A stretch of DNA of 64,000 bases from Clostridia bacterium (GTDB taxonomy: Bacteria > Bacillota > DSM-521 > Neomoorellales > Neomoorellaceae). The notes below the pieces were generated by a model that did no database searches, was not told the origin of the DNA, and worked only from the letters and a program-made list of their open reading frames with translations. The translations under genes and the position numbers were made by a program. How positions within the stretch are numbered: position 1 is the stretch's first letter; every line of letters begins with the position of its first letter. The stretch is from positions 54,791 to 118,790 of the forward strand of contig JASKKH010000002.1 of assembly GCA_030154265.1 (NCBI GenBank), given 5' to 3'. Positions 18,513 to 29,417 of the stretch are shown piece after piece.

Positions 18513-18545
18513 GAGTAGTTCGGTTGTTTTTATAATCGAAATAAT

Positions 18546-18578
18546 TCCCCAGTCTGTATCGTAGGCTGGGGATTTTTT
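18546..18578 (+). terminator. Riboswitch 3 expression-platform terminator
   Basis: Stem TCCCCAG (18546-18552) with CTGGGGA (18566-18572) and a TTTTTT tract. It lies between the aptamer and the secreted-protein gene, as in riboswitch 1. Confidence 0.88.
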
Positions 18579-18656
18579 AATATGCGATGACTTGGAGATT
18601 CGGAGGTTGATTTTGGAAAAACGTATCAGGTTCCAAGACTAATAGGGAGTAAAAGG

Positions 18657-20726
18657 ATGTACAAGGTTCATAATAGACGTCTCTCTTTGTTACTTGTCTT
18701 TTTGTTTGTAATGACCGTAATATTACCGGCAGGCACGGCGTTTGGCACTACGAGTAAGGTGGATATCTACGGTAGCCTTTACAAGTGCGTAAGCGCTGGA
18801 GACGGAGTTGAGGGTAGTACGGTAAGTGTGGTATATAAAAATGACTTTACAGACGTTAGTGGTTTTGATGGTAGTGGACTTGACAAACTAGTTATTCAGG
18901 TAAGCTTGCCGGACGGTGTAGAGTTTGCCAATACTCCGAGTGCCGATGATGTTGGTAACTTGGATTCGGACAAATTGATTATGTATAGTTCAAATTTAAG
19001 TGAACCTAACCTTATAACCGCTGACTCAAATTATTGTGAGATTGAAACTAATGCCGGCGAGTGGACTGACAACAGTAAGTTCGAATTTGATTTTAGTAAA
19101 AATGGCGGCTTGGACATTGCTGATGATTTCAGCGGTGATGTAGACGTAACCATAGAAGTTATTTGTTTTACTGATAGCGGTAAAATTGTCTGGACCGAGG
19201 ACGAAGATGTTACCATTGCCAGAGTATCCGGTATTACCACCTCTATAACCGCCGGTGATCCCGAAAAGATAACCTGGGGAGCTGGACGTGAGCTTGCTAA
19301 AATCACCCTGCAAGAAGGACAAGCAGGTGAATTTACGGATAACGAAAAGATTTACTTCAAAATTCTTACTGATGACGTAACTTTTAGCAATGGTATTGAT
19401 ATTAGCCAAGTTGATACTACCAGAATTAGTGTTAAGCAAGACGTATATTTCGGTAATAACGACCAAATCGTTTATCTCGAAATAAAGGATCCATCTTCAG
19501 GTTTTCCGGGCAAAATCGAGTTTACTCCCAAAGTAGATATTTGTCCCATCGTTAGCGGTGATATCAAAATTAAAGTTTACAGCAGTAAAGAAGATACCAA
19601 GGTAGAAGAAACCGAGTTAGTTATTGGTAAGGTAGTCGATGAAGCCGGGACCATTGAAGAAATAAAAGACAACGATACCGTTGTTTATGCGGGCAGTGAT
19701 AAAAAGCTGGATGCCAGTTTCAAGTATTGGCCGGACGGGGATATTATCACCCTGACCTTGAACAAAGGTAAATTCGATAAAAATGATTTACCTGAATTTG
19801 ATGGCAATCAGAGCAATGTTCAAATTTATAATAACGACCGTTCTGTATACTACGAGATTAGTTCCGGTTACGGGGGTCCCGTTAAGATAAAAAACATTCA
19901 CGTTACGTGCGATAACGACGTAGAAACAGGAGACATAATACTGACCGTTGGCGGTCAAGACAGGGACGGGCAGGAAATAGTTATCGGCAAGTTTGCAAAA
20001 CCGTTTACCGTAACGGCTGAAAAGCCCGAAATACAGGGTGGGGCCTTCGAACAGGCCGCCGGCAAATTGATCATAAGTGAAGCGGATGCGGAAACCATCA
20101 ACGAGGCTGTTTACATGGAACTGCCCTCCGGTATTGAATTCAATGGAACCCCGTCAGTTAAGGTAACCCAAGGTGACATTGACGTGAGCGTCAATGTAAA
20201 AGACAAAAACATTCTCGTATTAAACGTTAACGAAAAAAGCTCATCTGCCAGCACCATCGAGATTTCTAATATTAAGTATGATGTTGAAAGTCTTGTCTTA
20301 CCTGGAGACGTAAAACTTGATATTTATACCGAAAGCGATGATTCCTTATTGTTTGAGGTGGCTAACGCTACTGTTGTTGATGACAGTATAGTTAAAGCTT
20401 CTTTTGCACTTGGAGATGAAGGTGTCTATGTAATAAACGGCCGTACCCTGGTACAGGTTAACCTGCTCTGTGATGTCCTCGGATTGCAGAAGATGTGGGA
20501 TGCTACCAACAAGATGGCGTGCTTCATGAAAAACGGTAGGATCGTAGCCTTCCCTATTGGCGAGGACAAAATTATTATCAACGGTTGTGAAATATCTGTT
20601 GATCAGGGGGCCAGGATTATTAACGATTATACTTGTGCAACTCTTCGTGGCCTGAAAATGGCTTTCGGGGGAGATCTTGATTGGGATAACGACAACAAGA
20701 TAGCTTCTTTTACTTTCGGTAAGTAG
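18657..20726 (+). CDS. Secreted protein with copper-amine-oxidase-N-like C-terminal domain
   Basis: The 689-residue protein begins with a clear signal peptide (basic MYKVHNRR, hydrophobic core, PAGTAFG cleavage region). The body is acidic and rich in beta-strand-forming residues, with repeated units of the form 'PSGIEF-NGTPS' and 'PDGVEFANTPS', suggesting several extracellular beta-sandwich modules. The last 110 residues (YVINGRTLVQVNLLCDVLG, then DNKIASFTFG) match the copper amine oxidase N-terminal-like domain common in Clostridial surface proteins. No catalytic residues are evident. It is the first gene after riboswitch 3 and so is predicted to be made when corrinoid is scarce. A role in capturing a cofactor or attaching to the cell wall is inference. 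Confidence 0.8.
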   Translation: MYKVHNRRLSLLLVFLFVMTVILPAGTAFGTTSKVDIYGSLYKCVSAGDGVEGSTVSVVYKNDFTDVSGFDGSGLDKLVIQVSLPDGVEFANTPSADDVGNLDSDKLIMYSSNLSEPNLITADSNYCEIETNAGEWTDNSKFEFDFSKNGGLDIADDFSGDVDVTIEVICFTDSGKIVWTEDEDVTIARVSGITTSITAGDPEKITWGAGRELAKITLQEGQAGEFTDNEKIYFKILTDDVTFSNGIDISQVDTTRISVKQDVYFGNNDQIVYLEIKDPSSGFPGKIEFTPKVDICPIVSGDIKIKVYSSKEDTKVEETELVIGKVVDEAGTIEEIKDNDTVVYAGSDKKLDASFKYWPDGDIITLTLNKGKFDKNDLPEFDGNQSNVQIYNNDRSVYYEISSGYGGPVKIKNIHVTCDNDVETGDIILTVGGQDRDGQEIVIGKFAKPFTVTAEKPEIQGGAFEQAAGKLIISEADAETINEAVYMELPSGIEFNGTPSVKVTQGDIDVSVNVKDKNILVLNVNEKSSSASTIEISNIKYDVESLVLPGDVKLDIYTESDDSLLFEVANATVVDDSIVKASFALGDEGVYVINGRTLVQVNLLCDVLGLQKMWDATNKMACFMKNGRIVAFPIGEDKIIINGCEISVDQGARIINDYTCATLRGLKMAFGGDLDWDNDNKIASFTFGK

Positions 20727-20845
20727 CTAGCTTGATTGCAATCGAATTTAAATGCGAATTGCAGTTATTAACCTTAGAGTTTTAAATTTGGGAGTTTCAA
20801 TACGAGGCTCAAAAAGGGAAAAATCCCCTGTTAAGGAGACCTGTT

Positions 20846-22897
20846 ATGAATACCTTTCAACGAACTGTTTATCCATTTACTGCCATTATCGGCCAAGAAA
20901 AAATGAAAAAAGGCCTGATTTTGAATGCTATTAACCCCCGCCTGGGTGGTATCTTGATACGCGGGGAAAAAGGGACTGCTAAGTCCACGGCGGTGCGAGC
21001 CCTGGCGGCTTTACTCCCAGAGATAGAAGTGGTATTGGGGTGTCCTTATAATTGTGACCCCCAGGACCTCGCCCACCTTTGTGAATTTTGCCGCGCCCGC
21101 CTTAAAGCCGGACGACAATTGAAAAAGACAACTGACCAAGTAAAGGTAATCGACCTACCAGTATCCGCCACCGAAGATCGGGTGGTGGGGAGCCTGGACT
21201 TTGAATATGCCATTAAATGTGGCAAGCCACGCTTCGAACTGGGCATACTGGCCAAAGCCAATCGCGGGATTATTTACATTGATGAAGTAAACCTCCTGGA
21301 CGACCACATCGTAGATATACTCCTGGATGTGGCCGCTATGGGAATTAACGTGGTGGAGCGGGAAGGAATTTCGTATTCCCACCCGGCGGAGTTTATACTC
21401 GTAGGTACCATGAACCCCGAAGAAGGAGAATTACGTCCGCAATTAACGGACCGTTTCGGGCTGTGTGTGCAGGTTGAGGGGGTTATGGACCCTAAAGAGC
21501 GGGTAGAAATTGCCAAACGGCGTGAAGCCTTTGATGCTGACCCCCGTGGTTTTATTGCCCGGTGGGCAGCGGAAGAACAGCAATTAAGAGAGCGCATTGT
21601 TTCTGCTCGGCAGCGGTTGTCTATGGTAAATATCTCTACCGAAATGATCGAACTGATAGCCAGGCTGAGCCTGGAAGCACTGGTAGCCGGGCATCGTGCC
21701 GACATTACTATGGCGTCTGCTGCCCGCACTATCGCGGCCTGGTACGGGAGGACAGAGGTAACGGAACAAGATGTATACGAAGTTGCCGAACTAGTACTTT
21801 CCCACCGCATGAGGGAGGCGCCACCGCCGCCTCCAGAACAGCCCGAAGAAAAACAAGAACAGCCGGAAGAAAAGGAAGAACAGGAAGAACAGGTACAAGA
21901 ACAAGATAATACCGACCAACCTACCGACCAAACGGAGGAATTATCTCCGCCGCCGGAACAGACAAACGGGGAATCGGAAGAGTCCGAGCCGCAAGAAGAA
22001 GATAAACAGGAAGACGAGGATGGACAAGATCTGGATAGTCCTCCTCCGGCACCTCAGGAAAAAGTTTTTAACGTGGGTTTACCCTTTTCCATAAAACGCA
22101 TTGCCCGGGAACGGGATCGGATACTGCGTAAAGGTTCCGGGCGCCGCTCCCGCACCAGGACTGCCTCTAGGGCGGGACGATACGTGCGCAGTACCATGCA
22201 GCGGGGTAACAACGATCTGGCTTTCGACGCTACCATGCGGGCTGCAGCCCCTTACCAGTTGTATCGTTGCCGGGAAGATGTGGCCATTACCATTGAAACT
22301 GTAGATATCCGGGAAAAAGTACGGGAAAAACGTATCGGTAACTTCTTGCTCTTCGTGGTAGACGCCAGCGGGTCCATGGGTGCTCAGCAGCGGATGGTAG
22401 AGACTAAGGGGGCCATCCTGTCCCTACTCCTCGATGCCTACCAAAAACGGGATAAAATTGGCATGGTGGCTTTCAAGGGAAATACAGCAGAAGTGCTTCT
22501 GCCGCCTACCAACAGCGTGGAAATGGGGCACAAACTGCTGCAGGAATTACCAACAGGTGGAAAAACACCACTTTCGGCAGGCTTGGCCAAAGCTTATGAA
22601 GTGGCTAAAGCCCATCTCAACAAGGATCCTGATATCTCGCCCTTGCTAATCATTATTTCCGACGGTAAAGGCAACGTAAGCATGGGTAACGATAAACCTT
22701 TGGTAGAAGCACGGCACATAGCCGGAAAAATCTGCGAAGAGGAAAGAATTAAAACATTGGTCATCGATGTAGAAAAAAACGGCTTTCTTACCTTTGGCCT
22801 GGCCCGTGAACTGGCCGGTGCTTTAGGTGCAGACTACTATAAAATCGATGATCTGAAGGCGGATACCTTAGTACAAGCCGTAAAACAAATGGAGTAA
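20846..22897 (+). CDS. Chelatase AAA+ subunit with VWA domain (ChlI-ChlD fusion type)
   Basis: Chelatase I and D subunits form the ATP-driven motor that works with a CobN/BchH large subunit. The N-terminal AAA+ domain has Walker [15 protein letters not shown] near residue 40, Walker [13 protein letters not shown] and [21 protein letters not shown] four-cysteine motif (C66, C70, C79, C82) follows Walker A. A proline/glutamate/glutamine-rich linker of about 90 residues (about 325-415) leads to a C-terminal VWA domain with the MIDAS motif VVDASGSMG near residue 500 and a later SDGKGN. Start ATG 20846 has AAGGAGA upstream. The neighbouring AAA+ protein is a paralogue without the VWA domain. Confidence 0.9.
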   Translation: MNTFQRTVYPFTAIIGQEKMKKGLILNAINPRLGGILIRGEKGTAKSTAVRALAALLPEIEVVLGCPYNCDPQDLAHLCEFCRARLKAGRQLKKTTDQVKVIDLPVSATEDRVVGSLDFEYAIKCGKPRFELGILAKANRGIIYIDEVNLLDDHIVDILLDVAAMGINVVEREGISYSHPAEFILVGTMNPEEGELRPQLTDRFGLCVQVEGVMDPKERVEIAKRREAFDADPRGFIARWAAEEQQLRERIVSARQRLSMVNISTEMIELIARLSLEALVAGHRADITMASAARTIAAWYGRTEVTEQDVYEVAELVLSHRMREAPPPPPEQPEEKQEQPEEKEEQEEQVQEQDNTDQPTDQTEELSPPPEQTNGESEESEPQEEDKQEDEDGQDLDSPPPAPQEKVFNVGLPFSIKRIARERDRILRKGSGRRSRTRTASRAGRYVRSTMQRGNNDLAFDATMRAAAPYQLYRCREDVAITIETVDIREKVREKRIGNFLLFVVDASGSMGAQQRMVETKGAILSLLLDAYQKRDKIGMVAFKGNTAEVLLPPTNSVEMGHKLLQELPTGGKTPLSAGLAKAYEVAKAHLNKDPDISPLLIIISDGKGNVSMGNDKPLVEARHIAGKICEEERIKTLVIDVEKNGFLTFGLARELAGALGADYYKIDDLKADTLVQAVKQME

Positions 22898-22937
22898 ACG
22901 CAATTTTAAATAAAACCTGAAAAAGGTGGTCAAAAAA

Positions 22938-24008
22938 ATGAGTGTAAAAAAAGTTTATCCTTTTGCTGCAATTGTTGGGCAAGAAGAACTAAAAAAAGGA
23001 CTTTTGCTCAACGTCGTAAATCCCAAACTTTCCGGAATCCTTATTCGTGGGGAAAAAGGTACGGCTAAATCTACTGCCGTGCGGGCCCTTGCGGCGCTAT
23101 TGCCCGAGATAGAGGTGGTTTCTGACTGCCCCTTCGGTTGTGACCCCGATGACATAACCACCATGTGCAGACAATGCTGGGAACGTGCAAAGGCCGGTAA
23201 GGAACTGCCCCGGACCCGGCGCAAAATGCGGGTAGTGGACCTACCCGTATCGGCTACCGAAGATCGGGTAGTAGGTACCCTGGACATTGAACAGGCCCTC
23301 AAAAAAGGAGAAAAACAATTTGAACCCGGGGTGCTGGCTCAGGCCAACCGGAGTATTCTTTACGTGGACGAAGTTAACTTATTAGATGACCACATAGTTG
23401 ACGTCCTCTTAGATTCCGCTGCCATGGGGGTAAACACCGTGGAGCGTGAAGGCGTATCCTTTACCCACCCGGCCAATTTCATTCTGGTAGGTACCATGAA
23501 TCCAGAAGAAGGAGAACTAAGGCCCCAGCTTTTAGACCGCTTCGGGCTGTGTGTCAATATTACCGGTATCCTTGACCCGGCCCTTAGAGTGGAAGTTATC
23601 AAGCGGAGGGCCGCCTTTGAAGAGAACCCGGAAAAATTTGCTTTGGAGTGGGAAGCGGAAGAAGAAAAGCTTCGCCAGCAAATCGTAACCGCCCAAGAAA
23701 TCTTATTGCAGGTGAATATATCCGAGGAAATGCTTTTCCTTATTGCCCAAATTGCCATTGAAATGGGAGTGGATGGACACCGGGCCGACCTGGTGATGAT
23801 GAAGGCCGCCAAAACCATGGCTGCATTGAACGGCAGGACGGAAGTTACCGAAGAAGACATACGTCAGTCGGTTGACCTGGTCTTGCTGCACCGGATGCGG
23901 CGCAAGCCCTTCCAGGAGCTGGACATCGACCGGCAAAAGTTGGAGCGTGTGATGGGCGGTCACAATGCTCATATTCATGCACACTCGCATACTCATACCC
24001 GTAATTAG
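22938..24008 (+). CDS. Chelatase AAA+ subunit (ChlI-like) with His-rich tail
   Basis: A 356-residue AAA+ ATPase closely resembling the N-terminal half of the preceding protein: Walker [10 protein letters not shown] at residues 38-46, Walker [13 protein letters not shown], and [20 protein letters not shown]. It shares the cysteine set C64, C68, C77, C80 (CX3CX8CX2C). The C-terminus is unusual, ending in a histidine-rich run with seven histidines in alternation ([17 protein letters not shown]), which looks like a metal-binding tail. ATG at 22938 fits AAAGGTGG; GTG 22926 overlaps that site. It should assemble with the ChlID-type protein and one or both CobN proteins. Confidence 0.9.
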   Translation: MSVKKVYPFAAIVGQEELKKGLLLNVVNPKLSGILIRGEKGTAKSTAVRALAALLPEIEVVSDCPFGCDPDDITTMCRQCWERAKAGKELPRTRRKMRVVDLPVSATEDRVVGTLDIEQALKKGEKQFEPGVLAQANRSILYVDEVNLLDDHIVDVLLDSAAMGVNTVEREGVSFTHPANFILVGTMNPEEGELRPQLLDRFGLCVNITGILDPALRVEVIKRRAAFEENPEKFALEWEAEEEKLRQQIVTAQEILLQVNISEEMLFLIAQIAIEMGVDGHRADLVMMKAAKTMAALNGRTEVTEEDIRQSVDLVLLHRMRRKPFQELDIDRQKLERVMGGHNAHIHAHSHTHTRN

Positions 24009-24019
24009 CGAGAAGGTGC

Positions 24020-25567
24020 ATGATGATGATTGAAATTAAAAACCTTTCATACCGCTATCCAACCAGGGATGATTGGGCGATAAAGAATATCACTTTAAAT
24101 ATTAGGCAAGGAGAATTTGTTTTATTAACCGGCTCGACGGGTTGTGGAAAATCGACCCTGCTGAAGTGTTTAAACGGCATAATTCCCCATGAGTCAATAG
24201 GGGAATTTCATGGAGATATGATTATTAACGGTATGAATACAAGAGAATATCCGATCAGGGTTTTGGCTAAGCAAGTTGGTTTGGTATTCCAGAACCCCGA
24301 TGAGCAGATTTTTTCCACCAGGGTTATGGATGAAGTTGCTTTTGGACCGGAAAATCTTTGTTTTCCCCGACAGGAGATCAAGGAAAGAGTAGAATGGGCC
24401 CTGGAAAAAGTGGGTATGAAAGACTATATGTATACAACCACCAATGCGCTGTCGGGGGGACAAAAGCAGAGGGTCGCCGTAGCTTCAGTCCTAGCGCTAA
24501 AACCAAGGGTCCTTGTATTAGATGAACCAATCAGCCAACTGGACCCCCGGGGGGCCAAAGAGGTCCTTGCAGTGGTAAAGAAACTGAGTGATGAGGGGAT
24601 GACCATAGTTATGGTGGAACACCGGATTCACGAAGTGGCCCGGTGGGCCGATAGGGTCGTAGTTATGGATCGAGGTGAAATTGTTCTCAATGAGCCGGTC
24701 GGTAAGGCTTTTAAACATATAGCTCTTTTTAAGAAACTCGGACTACGCATTCCCCGGATAGTCGGGCAGCAGGACAGTTTGAATTGGCTGGGAGGACATA
24801 CTATCCGGACACAGACACGGAGTAATCTATCGGATGGCCGAAAAACAGTAGAAATAAGGGATTTGTGGTTTTCTTATGAAAACAAGAAATCTTCCCGTGA
24901 GAAAAAATGGATCTTAAAAGGTGTGAACCTGGATATCTATGAGGGTGAAATGGTTGGGATAATGGGAAATAACGGCAGTGGTAAATCAACTCTAATGCAT
25001 CATCTGGCTGGGATATATAGACCTCAAAGGGGCAGTGTGAAAATTACAGGTAAGCCTACAAAAAAGTATAATGCCTATAAGCTGGCCGGTACGGTGGGGA
25101 TAGTATTTCAGAACCCTTCCTTAATGCTTACCTGTGATACAGTTTGTGAAGAGATTTCCTTCGGTCCCAAAAATCTAAAAATGCCCAAAGAAAAAATTGC
25201 CCGGCGAGTGACTGAGTTTTTAGATACTATGGAACTAGATTCTTTCAAAGATTATCACCCTCAAACTTTGTCAGGGGGACAAAGACTAAGGTGTGCCATC
25301 GCGGCTATTCTGTCTATGACCCCACAGGTTATTTTGCTTGACGAGCCTACCAGCGGCCAGGATATCTATCATATTAGAAAACTGATGGAAGTCTGTCGTC
25401 AACTGGTAAAGCAGGGACGTACGGTAATTTTTATTACACATGACCTGGAAATAGCGCTTGAATATGCCAACCGGATTATAGTTATGGATGATGGCAGGAT
25501 TTCTAAAGACTGCAGTCCAGCTCAGGTTGTAGAGACACGAGTACTTGATGAAGTGATTGGCATGTAA
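24020..25567 (+). CDS. ECF-type ABC transporter ATPase, two fused nucleotide-binding domains
   Basis: Two ABC ATPase domains in one 515-residue chain. Domain 1 has GSTGCGKST, ALSGGQKQRVAVAS and VLVLDEPISQLDP; domain 2 has GNNGSGKST, TLSGGQRLRCAIAA and VILLDEPTSGQD. Both have the VFQNP segment and FGP(E/K)NL pattern of energy-coupling-factor ATPases. ECF importers use this motor with a T protein (here 33135-34049) and a substrate-binding S protein (here 31030-33135), so all parts of one transporter are in the island. The start is ATG at 24020 (further ATGs at 24023 and 24026), 11 bases after the ChlI-like gene. The cargo is unknown; riboswitch context suggests corrinoid, cobalt or a precursor. 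Confidence 0.92.
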   Translation: MMMIEIKNLSYRYPTRDDWAIKNITLNIRQGEFVLLTGSTGCGKSTLLKCLNGIIPHESIGEFHGDMIINGMNTREYPIRVLAKQVGLVFQNPDEQIFSTRVMDEVAFGPENLCFPRQEIKERVEWALEKVGMKDYMYTTTNALSGGQKQRVAVASVLALKPRVLVLDEPISQLDPRGAKEVLAVVKKLSDEGMTIVMVEHRIHEVARWADRVVVMDRGEIVLNEPVGKAFKHIALFKKLGLRIPRIVGQQDSLNWLGGHTIRTQTRSNLSDGRKTVEIRDLWFSYENKKSSREKKWILKGVNLDIYEGEMVGIMGNNGSGKSTLMHHLAGIYRPQRGSVKITGKPTKKYNAYKLAGTVGIVFQNPSLMLTCDTVCEEISFGPKNLKMPKEKIARRVTEFLDTMELDSFKDYHPQTLSGGQRLRCAIAAILSMTPQVILLDEPTSGQDIYHIRKLMEVCRQLVKQGRTVIFITHDLEIALEYANRIIVMDDGRISKDCSPAQVVETRVLDEVIGM

Positions 25568-25598
25568 ATGTTTAATGTTTAAGGAGGTTTTCCGGCTT

Positions 25599-28500
25599 TT
25601 GAAAGTAGCATTTTTTACGGCAGTTGAGAGTGACCTAATCCCTTTAACCGAAGCGGTAAAAAGGATTAGGAGTGAAAAGGGAGAGGTAATAGAATTACAG
25701 GCCCGCTCGCGGGTGGATTTGGAGGGGGCCACTGAATGGACACAATTTATAGAATTTGCTACCCAGGCGGATGTGGCCCTTTTTCATCTACACGGGGGTG
25801 AGGAAAGCTGTCCCGGCTTTGCTGATATTATGGGAACTTTGCAGGGCAAAGTAAAGGTGCATATCCAGCCCAGTTCTGCTGAAGACATTCCTGCAGTGAA
25901 AGAGTATACCAGTGTTTCAGCCGCACAACAGAAGCAAATTACGGCTTATATAAAAAACAGTGGTATAGAAAATTATTATAACCTTCTTCTCTTTCTGGCC
26001 AATGAGCTGGCAGGGGCGGACTTTCCTGTTCAAGATCCGCAGCCACTCCCGTGGGACGGTATTTATCACCCTGATTTTGCGGGCGTGCCTACCCTGGAGG
26101 AATACCTGGAAAAAAATATATTCCCGGAAGGTTAACCGTAGGTTTTTGGTTTCACAGAAACTACTGGGCCAGCGGTAATACTGCTTTTATCGATGCCTTA
26201 ATCAGGGAAATCGAATCCCGAAATGCCAATGTCCTTCCTGTTTTTGTACAGTCCTTAAAGGACGCGGATTTGGGTAACCCGGGCGCGGCCTGGGTTCTGG
26301 AGAATTATTTCATGCGGGATGGCCGGCCTTTAGTTGACGTATTGATTAATTTACTCATGTTCTCAATTACCATGAACGTACAACGTTCAGAGGTTGTTGC
26401 AAGAGAAAACAAGGGTATATTGGAAAAACTGGGGATCCCGGTGATTCAGGGGATCACGACGCTGAGTACCAAGGATGAGTGGGAAAGCAATCTGCAGGGG
26501 TTAAACCCCATGGACGTTTCCATTAGCGTGGCCATGCCGGAATTTGATGGTGCCTTGATTACGGTGCCGGTGGCGGCCAGGGAAGTTACCGAAATTGATC
26601 CCGTAACCGGGGCCAGTATAACAAAATACCTGCCCATTACGGAAAGGCTTACTAAACTTATAAGCCTGAGCCTGCGATGGGCCAAGTTAAGGCATATTCC
26701 CAATGAGAAAAAAAAGATTGCCATTATATTTCATAATTATCCTCCGCGCAATGATAACATCGGGTGTGCCTTTGGTTTGGATTCGCCGGCCTCGGTATGG
26801 AATATTCTGCACAACTTACAGGAGGCGGGCTACAAGTTGGATTACCTGCCGGAAGACGGGCAGGCTTTGATGAAGGATGTACTCGACCGGGTTACCAACG
26901 ACCGGCGCTGGGCGAGCCCGGAGGAATTGGTGCAGCGGGCCGTAGACAGTGTTTCTCTTGAGCAATATTCCGGGTGGTTCCGAGAACTGCCCGGGGAGGT
27001 AAGGGAAAAGATGATAGAGTCCTGGGGTGAGCCGCCGGGCGAAGTGTTCTGCTATGGGGGCAAGTTGCTTATTCCTGGGATTATTAACGGTAATATTTTT
27101 ATCGGGCTTCAGCCGCCACGGGGATTTTTGGACGACCCGACCAGTATTTATCACAGTCCGGATTTACCCGTTCCCCATCACTACCTGGCATATTACCGGT
27201 GGATACGCGATGTATTTCGGGCTGATGCGGTAATGCATATCGGTAAACATGGGTCATTGGAATGGCTGCCGGGTAAAGGCGTAGGCCTTTCTGCTTCTTG
27301 CTACCCGGACATGGTTATTTCCGACTTACCCAATATTTATCCTTATATCATTAACAACCCCGGGGAAGGCACGCAGGCCAAAAGGCGAAGTTACTGCTGT
27401 ATTATCGACCACCTGGTTCCGGTAATGCATAACGCTGATACCTACGAGGAAATGGCAGAGGTGGAAAAGCAGCTGGAAGATTATTACCAGGCCAAGACGC
27501 AGGACCCGGCAAAACTTCCTTACTTGCAAAAGCTGGTTTGGGAGAAGGTTTGCGAGGCCAAGCTAAACCACGACTTGGGGTTGGCTACAGATGATACCCC
27601 GGCGGACTTTGAGGCCTTTGTAGAAGAGTTGCACGGCTATTTGAGCGAGTTAAAGGATACCCAGATACGTGACGGTCTGCACATATTGGGGGAGCCGCCC
27701 ACTGGTTCTAGATTGGTAGAATTCCTGGTGGCCCTTACCAGGCTCGCCAACGGCGAAGTGCCTTCTTTGCGACAATCCTTGGCCGAGATGCAGGGGTATG
27801 ATTACGAGCAGTTGCTAGCCAACCGGGGTAAGTTAAATCCCAGTGGTAAAACTAACGGGCAGGTTCTCGAAGAAATCCACCATTTATCCCTGGACCTCGT
27901 ATCCCGGTTCAATGAAGTTAATTTTGATGAATGTCTGGTAAACTCTGTTTGCGAGGAAATTTTAGGACAGACGGATCCAAGAGTGGAAAAGACCTTGCTT
28001 TATATAGCGCAGGTTTTGGCAGGTCGTATAGCAGCTACCACTGATGAGTTAACACATACACGGGAAGCTTTGGGGGGACAATTTGTTCCCCCGGGACCGT
28101 CCGGGGCCCCTACCAGGGGTATGGCTAATATTTTACCTACTGGACGAAATTTCTATTCGGTTGACCCCAAGGCCATCCCTTCTCCTGCAGCTTGGAAAGT
28201 GGGGGTTGAACTAGCCGATAACTTGCTGGCGAGGTATATCAGCGATGAGGGTCACTATCCAGAAAACGTTGGAATGGTAATCTGGGGTACCGGAGTTATG
28301 CGTACCAAAGGGGACGACATAGCAGAAATTCTTTACTTGCTAGGGGTCCGGCCCGTCTGGCAGCCTCAAAGTGGGCGGGTAATGGGGATAGAGGTTATCC
28401 CATTAGAGGAATTAAAACGTCCCCGTATCGATGTAACCCTTCGGATTAGTGGTCTCTTTCGGGATGCTTTCCCCAACATCGTTACCATGTTGGACGAAGC

Positions 28501-29374
28501 GATAGAAAAAATTGCCTTTTTAGATGAGCCCCCCGACCAAAACTTTATAGCCAAACATGTCCAAGAAGAAATTACTAATAAGGTTAAAGAGGGAATTGAC
28601 CCGGAACAGGCTAAAGAAGAGGCCTGCTACCGGATATTTGGCTGTAAGCCTGGGGCCTATGGTGCCGGGGTGAGTAACTTGATTGACGCTCAGAACTGGC
28701 AGGACGAGAAAGACCTGGGTCAAGTTTACGTGGTTTGGGGTGGGTACGCGTACGGCAAAAAACAGTACGGTAAGGTCGTGCCCGAAATCTTTAAGCGTCG
28801 CCTGTCCCAGTTGGATGTAGCATTACAGAACGTTGATAATCGGGAATACGACATGATGGACAGCGATGATTTTTATTCCTATCACGGTGGTATGATTGCC
28901 GCGGTGCGGGCCTTTAAGGGGGAGAATCCCCGAGCTTATATCGGCGACAGCTCCGACCCTGAACGTGTTAAGACCAGGAGTACTGCAGAAGAAGCCAAGC
29001 ATGTCTTCCGGTCGAGGGTACTCAATCCCAAATGGCTTAAAAGTATGCAAAAACATGGCTATAAAGGGGCTGCGGATATCTCCAGAGCTGTGGACAATGT
29101 CTTTGGTTGGGATGCTACAGCCGAGGTAATGGAAGATTGGATGTATGAGCAATTAGCCCAAAAATATGCGCTGGATAAGGAGATGCAGGAATGGCTCAAA
29201 AAGGTAAACCCGTATGCCCTGCAAAACATTGCCGAGCGGTTACTTGAAGCCATTGAAAGGGGTATGTGGAAAACAACGTCACAAATGAAAGAGGACTTGC
29301 GGGATGTATATCTTGATGTGGAAGGAGAACTGGAAGAAAGCCAGGAGAAGTCAAAGGAAAGACTTGGACTTTAA
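25599..29374 (+). pseudogene. cobN: CobN/BchH-like chelatase large subunit 2, frame broken at an A7 run
   Basis: Two open segments together encode a full CobN. The first (TTG 25599, ribosome site AAGGAGG) covers about 178 residues and stops at 26133-26135. The second, in the -1 frame, continues with PGRLTVGFWFHRNYW and runs to 29374. The join fits a one-base loss in the A7 run at 26110-26116: an eighth A would read E-K-K-Y-I-P-G-R. Motifs are canonical: HIGKHGSLEWLPGK, NNPGEGTQAKRR and FVPPGPSGAPTRG. The sequence A-AAA-AAT at the break could also support -1 ribosomal slippage. The region is much richer in G+C than the spo genes. Sequencing error, phase variation and programmed frameshifting remain open. 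Confidence 0.8.
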
Positions 29375-29417
29375 AAATCATTCAGTACTCATTCAGTATT
29401 AAGGAGGAAAAATTATT

